Notes: generated by a model from the sequence alone, not told the origin. DNA of 60,259 bases from Halothiobacillus sp. (GCA_024636015.1 JAGXHU010000054.1:1-60259); one strand, 5' to 3'. Shown: positions 26,627 to 36,758, counted from the stretch's first letter. Program-made: numbers and translations.

Positions 26627-28036
26627 TTACAGGCTGTAATACATCTCGAATTCGACGGGATGCGGCAACTGACGTACGCGCTGAACTTCGCCGCGCTTCA
26701 GTTCGAGGTAGGCATCGATCAGGTCGTCGCTGAACACGTCGCCACGCTTGAGGAACTCGCGATCGGCGTCCAGTGCATCCAGCGCCTGATCCAGAGAGAA
26801 CGCCACTTCCGGGATGTTCTTCTCTTCTTCTGGCGGCAGATCGTACAGGTTCTTGCTGGCGGCTTCGCCCGGATGAATCTTGTTCTGGATACCGTCGATA
26901 CCGGCCATCAGCATGGCGGAGAACGCCAGGTACGGGTTGGCGGTGGAATCCGGGAAACGCAGTTCGATACGGCGGGCTTTCGGGTTCGATACGAACGGGA
27001 TACGAATCGAGGCAGAACGGTTACGGGCGGAGTACGCCAGTTTGACCGGGGCTTCGAAGTGCGGAACCAGACGCTTGTAGCTGTTGGTGGACGGGTTGCA
27101 GAACGCATTCAGGGTGCGTGCGTGCTTGATGATGCCGCCGATGTAGTACAGCGCCATTTCGGACAGACCGGCATAGCCGTCACCCGAGAACAGGTTCTTG
27201 CCGTCTTTGGCCATGGACTGGTGCACGTGCATGCCTGAGCCGTTATCGCCATACATGGGCTTCGGCATGAAGGTCAGGGTCTTGCCGTAGCTGTGGGCCA
27301 CGTTGTGCAGCACATACTTCAGGGTTTGCACTTCGTCGGCTTTCTTCACCAGGGTGTTGAACGCCACGCCGATTTCGCACTGGCCGGCAGTCGCCACTTC
27401 GTGGTGATGCACTTCGACGGTTTGCCCCATGTCTTCGAGTACGAGGCACATGGTTTGACGCAGGTCATGCAGGGAATCGACCGGGGGAACCGGGAAGTAA
27501 CCACCTTTCACGGTCGGGCGGTGGCCCATGTTGCCTTCCGGGTATTCAGCGCCGGAGTTCCAGGCGGCTTCCTTGGAATCGATCTTGACGAACGAGCCGG
27601 ACATGTCATTGCCCCAGCGCACGTCGTCGAACACGAAGAACTCGTTTTCCGGGCCGAAGTAGGCCACGTCCGCCAGACCAGAAGACTGGATGTAGGCTTC
27701 GGCGCGTTTGGCAACGGAACGCGGATCACGGGTGTAACCCTGCATGGTGTCCGGCTCGATGACGTCGCAAACCAGGATCATGGTGGGTTCTTCGGAGAAC
27801 GGATCCATCACGGCGGTGCTGGCATCCGGCATCAGAATCATGTCCGAAGCGTTGATCCCTTTCCAACCGGTAATAGAAGAGCCGTCGAACATGATGCCAG
27901 ACTCGAAGCTTTCTTCATCCACTCGACCGGCGGGGTAGGTGACGTGCTGCTGCTTGCCACGAGTATCGGTGAAACGGAAGTCAACAAACTTGACTCCGTT
28001 CTCTTCCATAATTTTCATCGCATGACTAACGGACAT
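26627..28036 (-). CDS. glnA: Glutamine synthetase type I
   Basis: 469 residues, the usual length. It has the beta-grasp N-terminus ([15 protein letters not shown]), the FDGSSITGW loop, [20 protein letters not shown], and the adenylylation site NLYDLPPEE with Tyr398. It makes glutamine from glutamate, ammonia and ATP. The Tyr shows control by GlnE-type adenylylation. An upstream sigma-54-like promoter and NtrC-type site indicate nitrogen control at transcription. Confidence 0.98.
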   Translation of the reverse strand: MSVSHAMKIMEENGVKFVDFRFTDTRGKQQHVTYPAGRVDEESFESGIMFDGSSITGWKGINASDMILMPDASTAVMDPFSEEPTMILVCDVIEPDTMQGYTRDPRSVAKRAEAYIQSSGLADVAYFGPENEFFVFDDVRWGNDMSGSFVKIDSKEAAWNSGAEYPEGNMGHRPTVKGGYFPVPPVDSLHDLRQTMCLVLEDMGQTVEVHHHEVATAGQCEIGVAFNTLVKKADEVQTLKYVLHNVAHSYGKTLTFMPKPMYGDNGSGMHVHQSMAKDGKNLFSGDGYAGLSEMALYYIGGIIKHARTLNAFCNPSTNSYKRLVPHFEAPVKLAYSARNRSASIRIPFVSNPKARRIELRFPDSTANPYLAFSAMLMAGIDGIQNKIHPGEAASKNLYDLPPEEEKNIPEVAFSLDQALDALDADREFLKRGDVFSDDLIDAYLELKRGEVQRVRQLPHPVEFEMYYSL

Positions 28037-28146
28037 GAATTCCTCCAGGGCTTTTTATCAAAATTGAGCAGTCAACAAGGGGTGGTAGATGCAGAACAGA
28101 CTGCCTGACGCGCATCATCGAACCAAATCACGTAATACGCAATAAA

Positions 28147-28163
28147 AGCAGGAATCATGCCGG
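28147..28163 (-). promoter_or_regulatory. Sigma-54-type promoter of glnA
   Basis: On the minus strand the invariant GG (28160-28161) and GC (28148-28149) are ten bases apart in GGCATGATTCCTGC, close to TGGCACG-N4-TTGCW. It lies about 110 bases upstream of the glnA start, with an NtrC-like palindrome 150 bases further upstream, the usual enhancer distance. Confidence 0.6.
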
Positions 28164-28306
28164 AAAATACACGCAGATGGCAACCCAACGCGATCACACT
28201 ACCAAAACCGCCCTTTTTTTAGAGGGTTATTACGCCCCACTCAGGTGCTGAAGCCCGCTTCATTTACCCACGGAGGGTATTCATTGCGCTCATCGCACAC
28301 ACCACG

Positions 28307-28323
28307 CGCACCGAATTGGTGCG
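28307..28323. promoter_or_regulatory. NtrC-type enhancer site
   Basis: CGCACC-GAATT-GGTGCG is a perfect inverted repeat with the GCACC-N5-GGTGC core of NtrC sites such as those before enterobacterial glnA. A second, outward-facing pair TGGTGC-N7-GCACCA lies at 28349-28367, just after the histidine kinase stop; it may be extra half-sites or a hairpin. Confidence 0.65.
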
Positions 28324-28386
28324 AAGGGAGGATAAGCGCGTTATCTCGTGGTGCGAAATCAGCACCATTAGCGGGCGCCACCCAGA

Positions 28387-29790
28387 TCAGACATGAATGA
28401 CGCCGTTCCGTTCCGCTACCACGTTCGGAAGGATCAGGCAGGCAACCAGCCCAGTAGGACGGTGCGCGGGCGCCCGCTCCGGGTGTCGTCCCGAGGCATA
28501 CAGCTCTAGCCGCCAATGCTGGGATTCGGCCAATGCGCTCGCCAAACTCAGGCCCAAGCCATACCCCGCATCGCCACCCCGCGCCGCATCCTTGCGAGCA
28601 AACGGGGCCATCAACTGCTCGATTTCCGACTCGGTCAAGCCTTCACCCTGATCCTCAACGCACAAAACTAGTGCATCGGGTTGCTCTACCAACCGCAAGA
28701 CGACCGGTGGCGCGCCATAGCGATGCGCATTATCAATTAGATTGTCGAGAATGCGCTGCAAGGCCATGGGGGCGATGTTCGCCTCCCGTTCGTGCCGAGG
28801 CAGGATCAATTCGAGCTCGACGCCGCGCTGACAGGCGTTCTCAGCCAACTGTTCGAGCCAGGGCGACAAGGCGATGCGCTCGGTCGACGCCTGATTCACC
28901 CCACGCGCGATCAACAGCACCTCGGCAATCAGGCGATTCATCCGCCCGATATCGTCCTGCATCTGATCATGCAGCTCGGGCTCGATACTGTCCTGCGCCA
29001 AAGCAAGGCTCAAACTCAGGCGCGTCAGAGGGGTGCGCAGATCATGGGAGATCCCGGCCAGCAGGATGGTTCGGCTTTCAAGCAGTTGCTTGACCTCGGC
29101 GGTTCGGCGGTTGACGGCGTCGATCAGCACCCGCGTTTCTTTTGGCCCCGTGAGCGGCAACGGGGCATCAGGCAATCCCCGGCTGACCTGTTCGGCCAGC
29201 TGACTGACCGGGCGCGTGAGTCGGCGCGTCAGCCACAAACCGACGATCAGCGTCAGCAGGATGCCGGAAACGAGAATAATCCCGAGGGTGAACGGAATTT
29301 TGTACCCCACACGCTCACGGGTAAATTCGAATTTCAGTACATCATCGGCGATAGGGAGTTCCAGCCAGTAGCCCGCATCATGCGGAAGCGCACCGATGTA
29401 GATGCATTCCCCGGTTTTTGGATCGACCGTCCCGGCCGGGCACTGGTGAAACCGTTGCACGACCGCATCGTGCAGGAACCGAACATAAGGCAAGTGGGCA
29501 TTATGCTGTCGGGTAAGTGTGGTGATTTCCTTGATGGTGATGCCGTGCTGGGATTTAAGTTCGGCAGCCAATAGCGGCTGGACATTGTGGGGCAGTTCGA
29601 CCCAGGTCTGTGCCGAGAGGATGATCAGCGCTGCCAAATCGTCCGCCGAACGCTTGGCCATCGGCACCATGACGACCCAGGTGACCGCCGAAAGGGCGAA
29701 AACCAGAATCACGCTAATGGAGCCGATCAGCGCCAGGGCCGTGCTCGAAAACAAACTCCAGGAATGGCCTTCGGACTGACGACGCTTCAT
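28387..29790 (-). CDS. Sensor histidine kinase, EnvZ-like
   Basis: 467 residues. Two membrane segments (about 18-42 and 165-187) enclose a periplasmic sensor domain of about 120 residues with two cysteines. HAMP follows, then the H-box LAGISHDLRTPLTRL with His249, and a HATPase domain (DNLIDNAHRYG, EDQGEGL, GYGLGLSLA). It overlaps the response regulator gene by four bases. Divergence from the efflux operon suggests it senses a metal or envelope stress that the pump relieves; this is inference. Confidence 0.93.
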   Translation of the reverse strand: MKRRQSEGHSWSLFSSTALALIGSISVILVFALSAVTWVVMVPMAKRSADDLAALIILSAQTWVELPHNVQPLLAAELKSQHGITIKEITTLTRQHNAHLPYVRFLHDAVVQRFHQCPAGTVDPKTGECIYIGALPHDAGYWLELPIADDVLKFEFTRERVGYKIPFTLGIILVSGILLTLIVGLWLTRRLTRPVSQLAEQVSRGLPDAPLPLTGPKETRVLIDAVNRRTAEVKQLLESRTILLAGISHDLRTPLTRLSLSLALAQDSIEPELHDQMQDDIGRMNRLIAEVLLIARGVNQASTERIALSPWLEQLAENACQRGVELELILPRHEREANIAPMALQRILDNLIDNAHRYGAPPVVLRLVEQPDALVLCVEDQGEGLTESEIEQLMAPFARKDAARGGDAGYGLGLSLASALAESQHWRLELYASGRHPERAPAHRPTGLVACLILPNVVAERNGVIHV

Positions 29791-30596
29791 GACGCCCCTT
29801 CCGCAAAGCGGGGCTGCCGCCCCGACGGCACGAACAGATAACCTTCACCCCAGATCGTCACCAGATAGCGCGGATCGGTCGGGTTTTCCTCGATTTTGCG
29901 GCGCAGGCGCGTCACCCGGACATCAATACTGCGATCGGAGGCCGAACGCTCATACCCCTTGAGGTAATCCATGATTTGATCACGATTGATGACGCGGTTG
30001 GGGCGCTCCAGAAAAAACTGCAACATCTGCCATTCACCCCGGGTCAAATCCAGCAGGTTATCCCGCAGGAAGGCCTGGTGCATCAAGGTATCGATCGAAA
30101 AATCCCCTACATGCATCCGGGTATCTTCGGCCACAGGTGGTTTTATTGCCGCTGGTTCCGAAGGGGCGCCTCGACGCAGCACGGCACGAATGCGGGCGAT
30201 CAACTCGCGGGGATTGAACGGCTTGGGCAGATAGTCGTCGGCCCCCACCTCCAACCCCACAATTCGGTCGATATCCTCGCCCCGTGCAGACAAAATAATC
30301 AGGGGTGGGCGACTTTTCGGATCAAGACGGCGGGCAATCGACAAACCATTCTCCCCCGGAAGCATCACATCCAACACGATCAGATCGATGTGTTGGCCGG
30401 AGTTCATCACCGCATCAAAAGCGCGACCATCCCCTGCAATAACCACGGCAAAGCCCTGTTCACGCAAATAGCGGCTCAGCAGGGTTTGAATCCCCGGATC
30501 GTCATCCACGACCAAAATCACGGGCAGATCGGCGGGCTGAGGAGCGGGTAGGGTCAGATCGGACGCGTCGGCCATGCTCATATTCGATAAAGCCAT
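29787..30596 (-). CDS. OmpR-family response regulator
   Basis: 269 residues if started at the ATG at 30596; a TTG at 30644 would add 16 residues that look like leader. The receiver domain has the acidic pair VVDDDP, phospho-Asp76 (VLDVMLPGENG) and the conserved Lys (YLPKPFNPREL). The C-terminal winged helix (LTRGEWQMLQFFLERPNRVINRDQIM...SIDVRVTRLRRKIE) is OmpR-like. It likely controls the divergent efflux operon and itself through the half-sites at 30660-30676. Confidence 0.92.
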   Translation of the reverse strand: MALSNMSMADASDLTLPAPQPADLPVILVVDDDPGIQTLLSRYLREQGFAVVIAGDGRAFDAVMNSGQHIDLIVLDVMLPGENGLSIARRLDPKSRPPLIILSARGEDIDRIVGLEVGADDYLPKPFNPRELIARIRAVLRRGAPSEPAAIKPPVAEDTRMHVGDFSIDTLMHQAFLRDNLLDLTRGEWQMLQFFLERPNRVINRDQIMDYLKGYERSASDRSIDVRVTRLRRKIEENPTDPRYLVTIWGEGYLFVPSGRQPRFAEGAS

Positions 30597-30659
30597 TGCA
30601 GGGAGAAGTTCAAGCAGTGTTACCAAGCCGGGGGCGGGCGTCAATTACCACGGAGCCTG

Positions 30660-30676
30660 TGTAACACAATGAAACA
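30660..30676 (+). promoter_or_regulatory. Tandem half-sites, candidate OmpR-type regulator binding site
   Basis: TGTAACA-CAA-TGAAACA is a direct repeat with ten-base start-to-start spacing, the arrangement used by OmpR/PhoB-type dimers. A looser third copy CGCAACA begins at 30681 and an inverted GTAACA lies at 30618-30623. The block sits in the 222-base divergent region between the regulator and the TolC-like gene. Confidence 0.5.
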
Positions 30677-30818
30677 TGCCCGCAACATCCCTGCACGTCC
30701 CCGCCTTTATCCTCAAGGCGAGTTAGGGAACATCTCCCCCGCATAAATCCATGAAGAACGACAGGACGGCTATCGATTGAGCCGCCTTGACACCAAACAC
30801 GAACCGCAGGAATTGCCG

Positions 30819-32210
30819 ATGACGATATTCACGCCACAGTCCAACGACATACCCCGCCCGCGGACGGTGGTCGCTATGCTGCTGCTTGGCCTGCTCGGCG
30901 GCAACTCCCTGCAAACCTGGGCCGGCACTTCGCCCCCCGCCTTGAACGCCAAACAGACCACCACAACCACCGGCACGGCCGACTGGCAGTCGATCCTGCA
31001 ACAGGCCGAACACCGCCTGGATCTGAACCTGGTGACCCAGGCCGACCTTGACCGTGTTCGGGCTGAACAGGCGCGGGCTGACGGCTGGCTCGCGGGGGCC
31101 CCTATCCTCGATGGCTTGTACCGCAACGATCGGCCCATGACCAACCGGGGTGAGGCGGAAATGCAGCTCGACGTGCGCCTGCCCTTACGCCGACTGGATC
31201 AGACCGACGCCTGGAAAAACCTGACCGAACAGGCCGCCCTCAATGCGCAAAGCCGCGAGGCCGCGACCCGGCTGGAGCTGATCGGCACGCTACGGCAATT
31301 GGCCTGGGATTGGCGGCGTGCCGATACCGCGCTGAACACCGCCAAACAACAACTGGCGATCATGCGTCACGATCTGGCCCTGGTCACCCGTCAAGTCAAA
31401 TTGGGCGAGGCCGCTGAAGTCGATCGGCTCACGGTAGAAGGACAATTGCTGGCCGTGCAGGATAGTGTCAGCCAGGCAAGCATTCGCCTGAAAAACGCGC
31501 AGAGCCGCTGGGCGCAGATGAGCGGCAGCCCGGATCTCCCCTCGGATTTGGGGGCATCCGCGCCGAAACAGTTGCCTACCGGCCCCGTCACCGCTGAAGA
31601 TTTGTTTCACACCCATCCCCTGCTGCGCCAAATGGCCAGCGAAGTCGGGCTCGATAGCGCAAAAATTGCCGCCGAGCGCGCAGCGGGTGCAGGCGCACCG
31701 GAACTGGGTTTCGGCGTCAAGCGAGATCGCGGCGATCGCGGCACACCTTATGACGACAGCCTACTTATCACCCTGAGCCTGCCCATCGGCGGCCAGGCTT
31801 ACCGCAACCCGGCGCTGGCGGAAATGGCCCAGCAACGAGCGCAAGCGCAAGTGGCGCTGATGCGGGCCGCCCACCAGATCCAAAGCGATGTCACGGTCTA
31901 TCAACAGCGCGTGGCCGAATGGCCGACCCGAATCGATCAACTGGATCGGCGCGCAACGCTCACCGAAAAAACCCTGAAACTCAAAGAAAAAGCACTACGT
32001 CTGGGCGAGCTCGACTGGAGCCGCCTGCTGTATTTCGAGCGGGAGGCCGCCGATGCGCGCCTGCAAGCCAATCTGGCCCGAGTCGACTACCAAGCGGATC
32101 AAAGCAGCTTGAAGCAGTCCCTGGGATTTATACCCGGTCAGCGCACGAACCCGAAAACGCCCTCCTTTCCCTCGATACCCAGCACCGAACACACAGGAAT
32201 GATCCCATGA
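30819..32210 (+). CDS. TolC-family outer-membrane efflux protein
   Basis: 463 residues from the ATG at 30819, preceded by GCAGGAATT; a TTG 42 bases upstream is less likely. A signal-like hydrophobic stretch (about 14-32) is followed by long Ala/Gln/Leu-rich helices in two similar halves, as in TolC and CusC/CzcC. It forms the outer-membrane channel of the RND pump encoded next. The adaptor gene overlaps its stop by four bases. Confidence 0.9.
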   Translation: MTIFTPQSNDIPRPRTVVAMLLLGLLGGNSLQTWAGTSPPALNAKQTTTTTGTADWQSILQQAEHRLDLNLVTQADLDRVRAEQARADGWLAGAPILDGLYRNDRPMTNRGEAEMQLDVRLPLRRLDQTDAWKNLTEQAALNAQSREAATRLELIGTLRQLAWDWRRADTALNTAKQQLAIMRHDLALVTRQVKLGEAAEVDRLTVEGQLLAVQDSVSQASIRLKNAQSRWAQMSGSPDLPSDLGASAPKQLPTGPVTAEDLFHTHPLLRQMASEVGLDSAKIAAERAAGAGAPELGFGVKRDRGDRGTPYDDSLLITLSLPIGGQAYRNPALAEMAQQRAQAQVALMRAAHQIQSDVTVYQQRVAEWPTRIDQLDRRATLTEKTLKLKEKALRLGELDWSRLLYFEREAADARLQANLARVDYQADQSSLKQSLGFIPGQRTNPKTPSFPSIPSTEHTGMIP

Positions 32211-33343
32211 TGAATCGTCCCATCCACACCCTCTCCATGAGCATTCTGGCTAGTTTAATCCTGCTGTCGAACGCGAGTTTTGCAGAAGAGCCCGCTTCAT
32301 CAGGTGATCAAACCATCGCGATTCCTGCGGCCATGCAGCCTAATATGAACATCACGACTGTCCCGCTGCAGTTCACCCAGCAGCTCCCAATAACGCGCGG
32401 CATCGTGCACATTAGCGCCTCCGCCAGCGCGCTGGCTGGGGAGTCGGCCAGCGCCCAGGTATCGTCGCCCGCCGATGGCCAAATCATCGGTGCTGTCCCA
32501 CAAATTGGGGAAACGGTAAAAGCCGGGCAGCCCCTCATCGAAATCGCCAGCCCGCAATTGGCCCAAGATCAGGCGCAATGGGCCATGGCGAATGCGCAGG
32601 CCACGGTGGCCAGACAGGATTTATCCCGGGATCAATCCCTGTTTGCCGATGGATTGATTGCGAAAAAACGCCTTGAAGCGACCCGTGCCAATACACGCAC
32701 GGCCGATGCCACTTTACAGGCCGCCGCCGAACGCATGCGTCTGGCCGGCATCACCAACCCGGATAAAACCAAATCTTCTCAGACGGCCAAGCTCACCATT
32801 GCCGCGACTATCGATGGGGTCATTACCCAGCGCAAGGTCATCACGGGTGAGCGGGTAACGGCCGGACAATCCCTTCTGGAAATTACCGCGCAGAATCACC
32901 AATGGTGGCTGATGGCTGTCCCGCCCGCACAGGCCCCTGCGGCAGACGCACAGGCAGAACTCAGAATTTCTGGCTGCTCGGAACCGGCCCCCGTCCGTTT
33001 GATCGATCTGACCGTTGATCCAGCCAGCCAAATGATCACCCTGCGTGCTCAGCCCAAGGTCGCCTGTACGGCCCTCCGCCCCGGCCAGATCAGTACGGCC
33101 ACCCTATGGGTGCATAGCACAAAGACCTTTTTTGCTGTACCGATCATCTCGCTGACCGAAATGGACAACCGGACTCAAATCATTGTGCACCGTGATGGAC
33201 AGTACCGCCCCGTTCCCGTAACCCAACACGGCGAAGCCGATGGCATGGCCTATGTGACCGGCCCGCTTCAACCCAAGGATCAAGTGGTCACCGCCGGCAT
33301 TAGCCGTCTGAAAGCTTTGGCTCAAGGCATGGGGACCGAATAA
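32207..33343 (+). CDS. RND efflux periplasmic adaptor subunit
   Basis: 378 residues. The start is the ATG at 32207 (overlap ATGATGA with the previous stop, GGAAT upstream); a longer frame extends far into the TolC-like gene. A signal peptide (to about SFA) is followed by the lipoyl/barrel-hybrid pattern ADGQIIGAVPQIGETVKAGQPLIEIASPQL, a coiled hairpin, and TIAATIDGVITQRKVITGERVTAGQSLLEI. It bridges pump and channel. There is no Met/His-rich N-terminal metal domain as in CusB. Confidence 0.92.
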   Translation: MMNRPIHTLSMSILASLILLSNASFAEEPASSGDQTIAIPAAMQPNMNITTVPLQFTQQLPITRGIVHISASASALAGESASAQVSSPADGQIIGAVPQIGETVKAGQPLIEIASPQLAQDQAQWAMANAQATVARQDLSRDQSLFADGLIAKKRLEATRANTRTADATLQAAAERMRLAGITNPDKTKSSQTAKLTIAATIDGVITQRKVITGERVTAGQSLLEITAQNHQWWLMAVPPAQAPAADAQAELRISGCSEPAPVRLIDLTVDPASQMITLRAQPKVACTALRPGQISTATLWVHSTKTFFAVPIISLTEMDNRTQIIVHRDGQYRPVPVTQHGEADGMAYVTGPLQPKDQVVTAGISRLKALAQGMGTE

Positions 33344-33344
33344 C

Positions 33345-36300
33345 ATGTTGAACCGTCTCATTGCTTTTTCACTGGCCCAGCGCCTCATGGTTCTGATCGG
33401 CGCGGTGGTGATTGCCGGCTTCGGCTGGATGGCCTTTACCACCATTCCGATTGATGCCTACCCGAACATTGCCCCCACGCAGGTATTGGTGATTCTCAAG
33501 GCACCGGGCATGACCCCCACCGCCGTGGAACACCGCATTACTGCACCGTTGGAAAACTCACTTCTGGGCATCCCGAAGCTATCCATGATGCGCTCAACCG
33601 TCAAATACGGCATATCGATTACCACACTCGATTTTGACGAAGGCACCGATATTTACTGGGCGCGACAGCAAGTCAACGAGATTCTCTCCAGCGCCCGAGG
33701 GGATTTCCCGCCCGGTGTCACGGGGGGCATTGCGCCCATCACGACGCCCCTGGGCGAAGTATTCATGTTTACGCTCGAAAGCCCCACGCTGACGCTGATG
33801 CAACGGCGGCACCTGCTCGACTGGGTCATTAGTCCCGCATTGCGCGGCGTGAAAGGGGTGGCTGGCATCAATGCACTCGGCGGGTATGTCCGTAGCTTTG
33901 AAGTTATCCCCAACCCCACGGCGTTGGCCGCCCATCACCTCAGCACCGAAGACCTGCTGCATGTGATTCAGGTCAACAATCGTGACGACGGCGCGGGTCG
34001 CCTTAATGTCGGTGACGAAGCCTGGCTCGTACGGACCGTAGGCCAGATCAAAACGGTCAAGGATCTGGGTGATCTCGTCATCACCCAGCAAAATGGTCAG
34101 CCCATTCATGTCCGCGATGTGGCCAAAGTGCAAATCGGGGCGATCACGCGTCTGGGCGCTGTGACCCGCAACGGGACGGGCGAAACGGTCGAAGCCGTCG
34201 TCGAAGCCTTGCGGGGGGCCAATGCGCGCGATGTGGTGACCGGTGTTCAGAAACGACTGGCCGAGATCAAATCCAGCCTGCCGTCAGATCTGAAAATTAA
34301 CGTGTTCTACAACCGTTCAACGTTGGTCAACGACGCCGTGCACACCGTCAGCAAGGCGCTAATTGAAGCGGTCGTCCTGGTGCTCATTCTCCTCATCTTG
34401 TTTCTGGGGAATGTGCGCGCCGCCGTGACTGTCGCCATCACCCTGCCGATGGCCGCACTCATCACCTTCATCCTGATGAAGGAAGTGGGTATGAGCGCGA
34501 ACCTCATGAGCCTGGGGGGGTTGGCCATTGCCATCGGCATGCTCGTCGATGCGGCCGTCGTGGTGGTTGAAAACACGGTAGATCATCTGGCGCATGCGCA
34601 CAAACATCCCAGTCGCCCGCGTCTGCACCTGATTTATCGCGCCGTCAGCGAGGTTTCTGCCCCCGTTTTCTCCGGCATCATTATCATCATGCTGGTGTTC
34701 CTGCCCCTGCTGTCTTTGCAAGGCCTGGGCGGCAAGCTGTTCTCACCGGTGGCGTTGACCATTATCTTCGCGCTGGGCGCTTCGCTGGTCTTGTCACTCA
34801 CCCTGATTCCCGTGCTGGCGTCCCTGATTCTGGGCAAGGTGGACCACCACGAACCCTGGCTGATGCGTCAATTACACCGCATCTATGTGCCCACACTCAA
34901 TTTTGCTCTGCGTCGACCGTGGCCGGTCTTCGCGGTGGCATTGCTCGGGTTGGTTGTCGCGGGCGGGCTCTACACCCAAATTGGCAAGACATTCATGCCA
35001 AAACTGAATGAAGGCACGGTGGTGATGCAGGTTGAAAATCTCGCTTCAACCACCCTGCATGGCTCTGTTCTGCTCAACACGGACATTCAGAAAGCCCTGA
35101 TGAAGCGTGTCCCCGAGATCCAGCAAATCATCGCCCGATCGGGTTCCGATGAGCTCGGTCTCGACCCCATGGGCTTGAACGACACCGACACCTTCCTCGT
35201 CTTCAAGCCGCGCGACCAATGGAGCGTCCCGACCACCGCCGCCTTGATGGACAAAATCCAAGGGGTGCTCCGCACCCTGCCGGGCTTCAACTACAGCTTC
35301 ACCCAACCCATCGCCATGCGCGTCTCGGATATGCTGTCCGGGACACAGGGTGATGTGGCGATCAAAGTGTTCGGTAGTAATCTCACGACGCTCAATCAGC
35401 TGAGCAATCAGATTAAAGCCGTCGTCAGTGGCGTCAAGGGCGCAGAAGGCGTTGCCACAACCGAAAACGAAGGCTTGTTGTATCTGAAAATCACCGTGAA
35501 TCAAGGTGCGACATCCCGCAGTGGATTATCGGTGGATCAACTGGAAAACATCCTGCGTGCACAGATTGAAGGCCAATTGGCCGGGATCGTCCAGGAAGGC
35601 GAGGCACGCACGCCCATTCTGATTCGTGCCGACGCCCTGACCAACGCACCACAAAAGCTGAGTGAACTGCCCATTGCGTTACCGAATGGCACCATTCAAC
35701 CCCTATCGAGTTTGGCCACCGTGGAACGCACCACCGGCCCCGTGTTTGTCCACCGAGAAATGGGCTCACGCTTTGCCGTGGTCCGCGCCAATGTCCATGG
35801 ACGAGCGCTGACCGATTTCGTAACCGATGCCAAGGCCCAGGTAGCAGAAAAGGTCAAACTTCCTCTGGGGTATCGTCTGGAGTGGGCCGGCCAGTTCCAA
35901 AACCAGCAACGCGCTGCCGCACGCCTCGCCTTGGTCGTTCCCGTCGCACTGGCGCTGATTTTCGTGCTGCTCTTCACGACCTTCAACTCCATTCGCCAGG
36001 CACTCTTGGTCTTCGCCAATATCCCGTTTGCATTGATTGGCGGGGTATTTGCGCTGTATTTCAGTCACGAATACCTATCGGTGCCGGCCTCGGTGGGATT
36101 TATCGCCCTTCTGGGGATCGCGGTATTGAACGGCTTGGTGCTGGTCACCTACTTCAATCAGCTCTCGGCACGGGGATTGCCGATGATTGAAGTCGTGCGA
36201 CAGGGTGCGCTTCGCCGTCTGCGACCGGTGATGATGACCGCCACCATCGCAGCCTTGAGTCTGGTGCCGCTGCTGTTTGCCACCGGGCCCGGCTCCAGCA

Positions 36301-36446
36301 TCCAGAAACCATTGGCGATCGTGGTCATCGGGGGGCTGGTTTCCTCCACCCTGTTGACCCTGGTTCTGCTGCCCATCCTGTATCAACGCTTTGGCCGCCG
36401 CCGTCGGCCGGCCGATACACAGCCCACTCCGGAGCACGCCATATGA
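33345..36446 (+). CDS. Heavy-metal-type RND efflux pump (CusA/CzcA family)
   Basis: 1033 residues with two halves, each of one plus five membrane segments and a large periplasmic loop. The TM4 segment reads SLGGLAIAIGMLVDAAVVVVEN with Asp402 and Glu409, like CusA-type pumps rather than the DFGIIVDGAVVIVEN of CzcA. Such pumps use the proton gradient to expel Cu/Ag or divalent metals. The first motif (AYPNIAPTQV) and the second-half GVFALYFSHEYLSVPASVGFIALLGIAVLNGLVLV are standard. Monovalent metal specificity is suggested but not proven. DUF3240 follows with a four-base overlap. Confidence 0.93.
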   Translation: MLNRLIAFSLAQRLMVLIGAVVIAGFGWMAFTTIPIDAYPNIAPTQVLVILKAPGMTPTAVEHRITAPLENSLLGIPKLSMMRSTVKYGISITTLDFDEGTDIYWARQQVNEILSSARGDFPPGVTGGIAPITTPLGEVFMFTLESPTLTLMQRRHLLDWVISPALRGVKGVAGINALGGYVRSFEVIPNPTALAAHHLSTEDLLHVIQVNNRDDGAGRLNVGDEAWLVRTVGQIKTVKDLGDLVITQQNGQPIHVRDVAKVQIGAITRLGAVTRNGTGETVEAVVEALRGANARDVVTGVQKRLAEIKSSLPSDLKINVFYNRSTLVNDAVHTVSKALIEAVVLVLILLILFLGNVRAAVTVAITLPMAALITFILMKEVGMSANLMSLGGLAIAIGMLVDAAVVVVENTVDHLAHAHKHPSRPRLHLIYRAVSEVSAPVFSGIIIIMLVFLPLLSLQGLGGKLFSPVALTIIFALGASLVLSLTLIPVLASLILGKVDHHEPWLMRQLHRIYVPTLNFALRRPWPVFAVALLGLVVAGGLYTQIGKTFMPKLNEGTVVMQVENLASTTLHGSVLLNTDIQKALMKRVPEIQQIIARSGSDELGLDPMGLNDTDTFLVFKPRDQWSVPTTAALMDKIQGVLRTLPGFNYSFTQPIAMRVSDMLSGTQGDVAIKVFGSNLTTLNQLSNQIKAVVSGVKGAEGVATTENEGLLYLKITVNQGATSRSGLSVDQLENILRAQIEGQLAGIVQEGEARTPILIRADALTNAPQKLSELPIALPNGTIQPLSSLATVERTTGPVFVHREMGSRFAVVRANVHGRALTDFVTDAKAQVAEKVKLPLGYRLEWAGQFQNQQRAAARLALVVPVALALIFVLLFTTFNSIRQALLVFANIPFALIGGVFALYFSHEYLSVPASVGFIALLGIAVLNGLVLVTYFNQLSARGLPMIEVVRQGALRRLRPVMMTATIAALSLVPLLFATGPGSSIQKPLAIVVIGGLVSSTLLTLVLLPILYQRFGRRRRPADTQPTPEHAI

Positions 36447-36745
36447 CCGCGCACACCGTCCGCCTCGAATTCATCGCCCCCCGCGTGCTCGAAGCCGAGC
36501 TCATTGACTGGGTGGCCGAGCAAACGCCCACTGACCCCATGTTGGTGGCCAGTGTGCGCGGCTACAACGATTACAGCCGCCCCATGACGGTCGCCGAACA
36601 GGTCGAAGGGACGTTACCGATGTTTCGCCTGAGCATCACAACCGACGAGGTGACCGCGCAACGTGTGTTGGCGGCTCTGGCCGATGACTTTACCGGCAGC
36701 GGCATTCGATGGACGCTCTTCCCGGTGACCCTGGGTATCGTGTAA
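36443..36745 (+). CDS. DUF3240 family protein at the end of the efflux operon
   Basis: 100 residues, a small ferredoxin-like fold pattern without signal peptide. DUF3240 genes often sit behind CusA/CzcA-type pump genes. They resemble PII/CutA-like small proteins and may sense or bind metal; the function is not established. The start overlaps the pump stop (ATGA). Confidence 0.82.
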   Translation: MTAHTVRLEFIAPRVLEAELIDWVAEQTPTDPMLVASVRGYNDYSRPMTVAEQVEGTLPMFRLSITTDEVTAQRVLAALADDFTGSGIRWTLFPVTLGIV

Positions 36746-36753
36746 CCCAGGGT
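36728..36753 (+). terminator. Hairpin overlapping the DUF3240 stop codon
   Basis: ACCCTGGGT (36728-36736) and ACCCAGGGT (36745-36753) form a perfect nine-bp stem around the stop codon, in the short gap before the convergent msr gene. There is no T-run on either strand, so it may slow or terminate transcription only partly. Confidence 0.45.
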
Positions 36754-36758
36754 GCCGA

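Noticed and set aside
28349-28367. Terminator of the histidine kinase gene
   Set aside because: TGGTGC-N7-GCACCA has a weak six-bp stem and no T-run; more likely regulatory half-sites.
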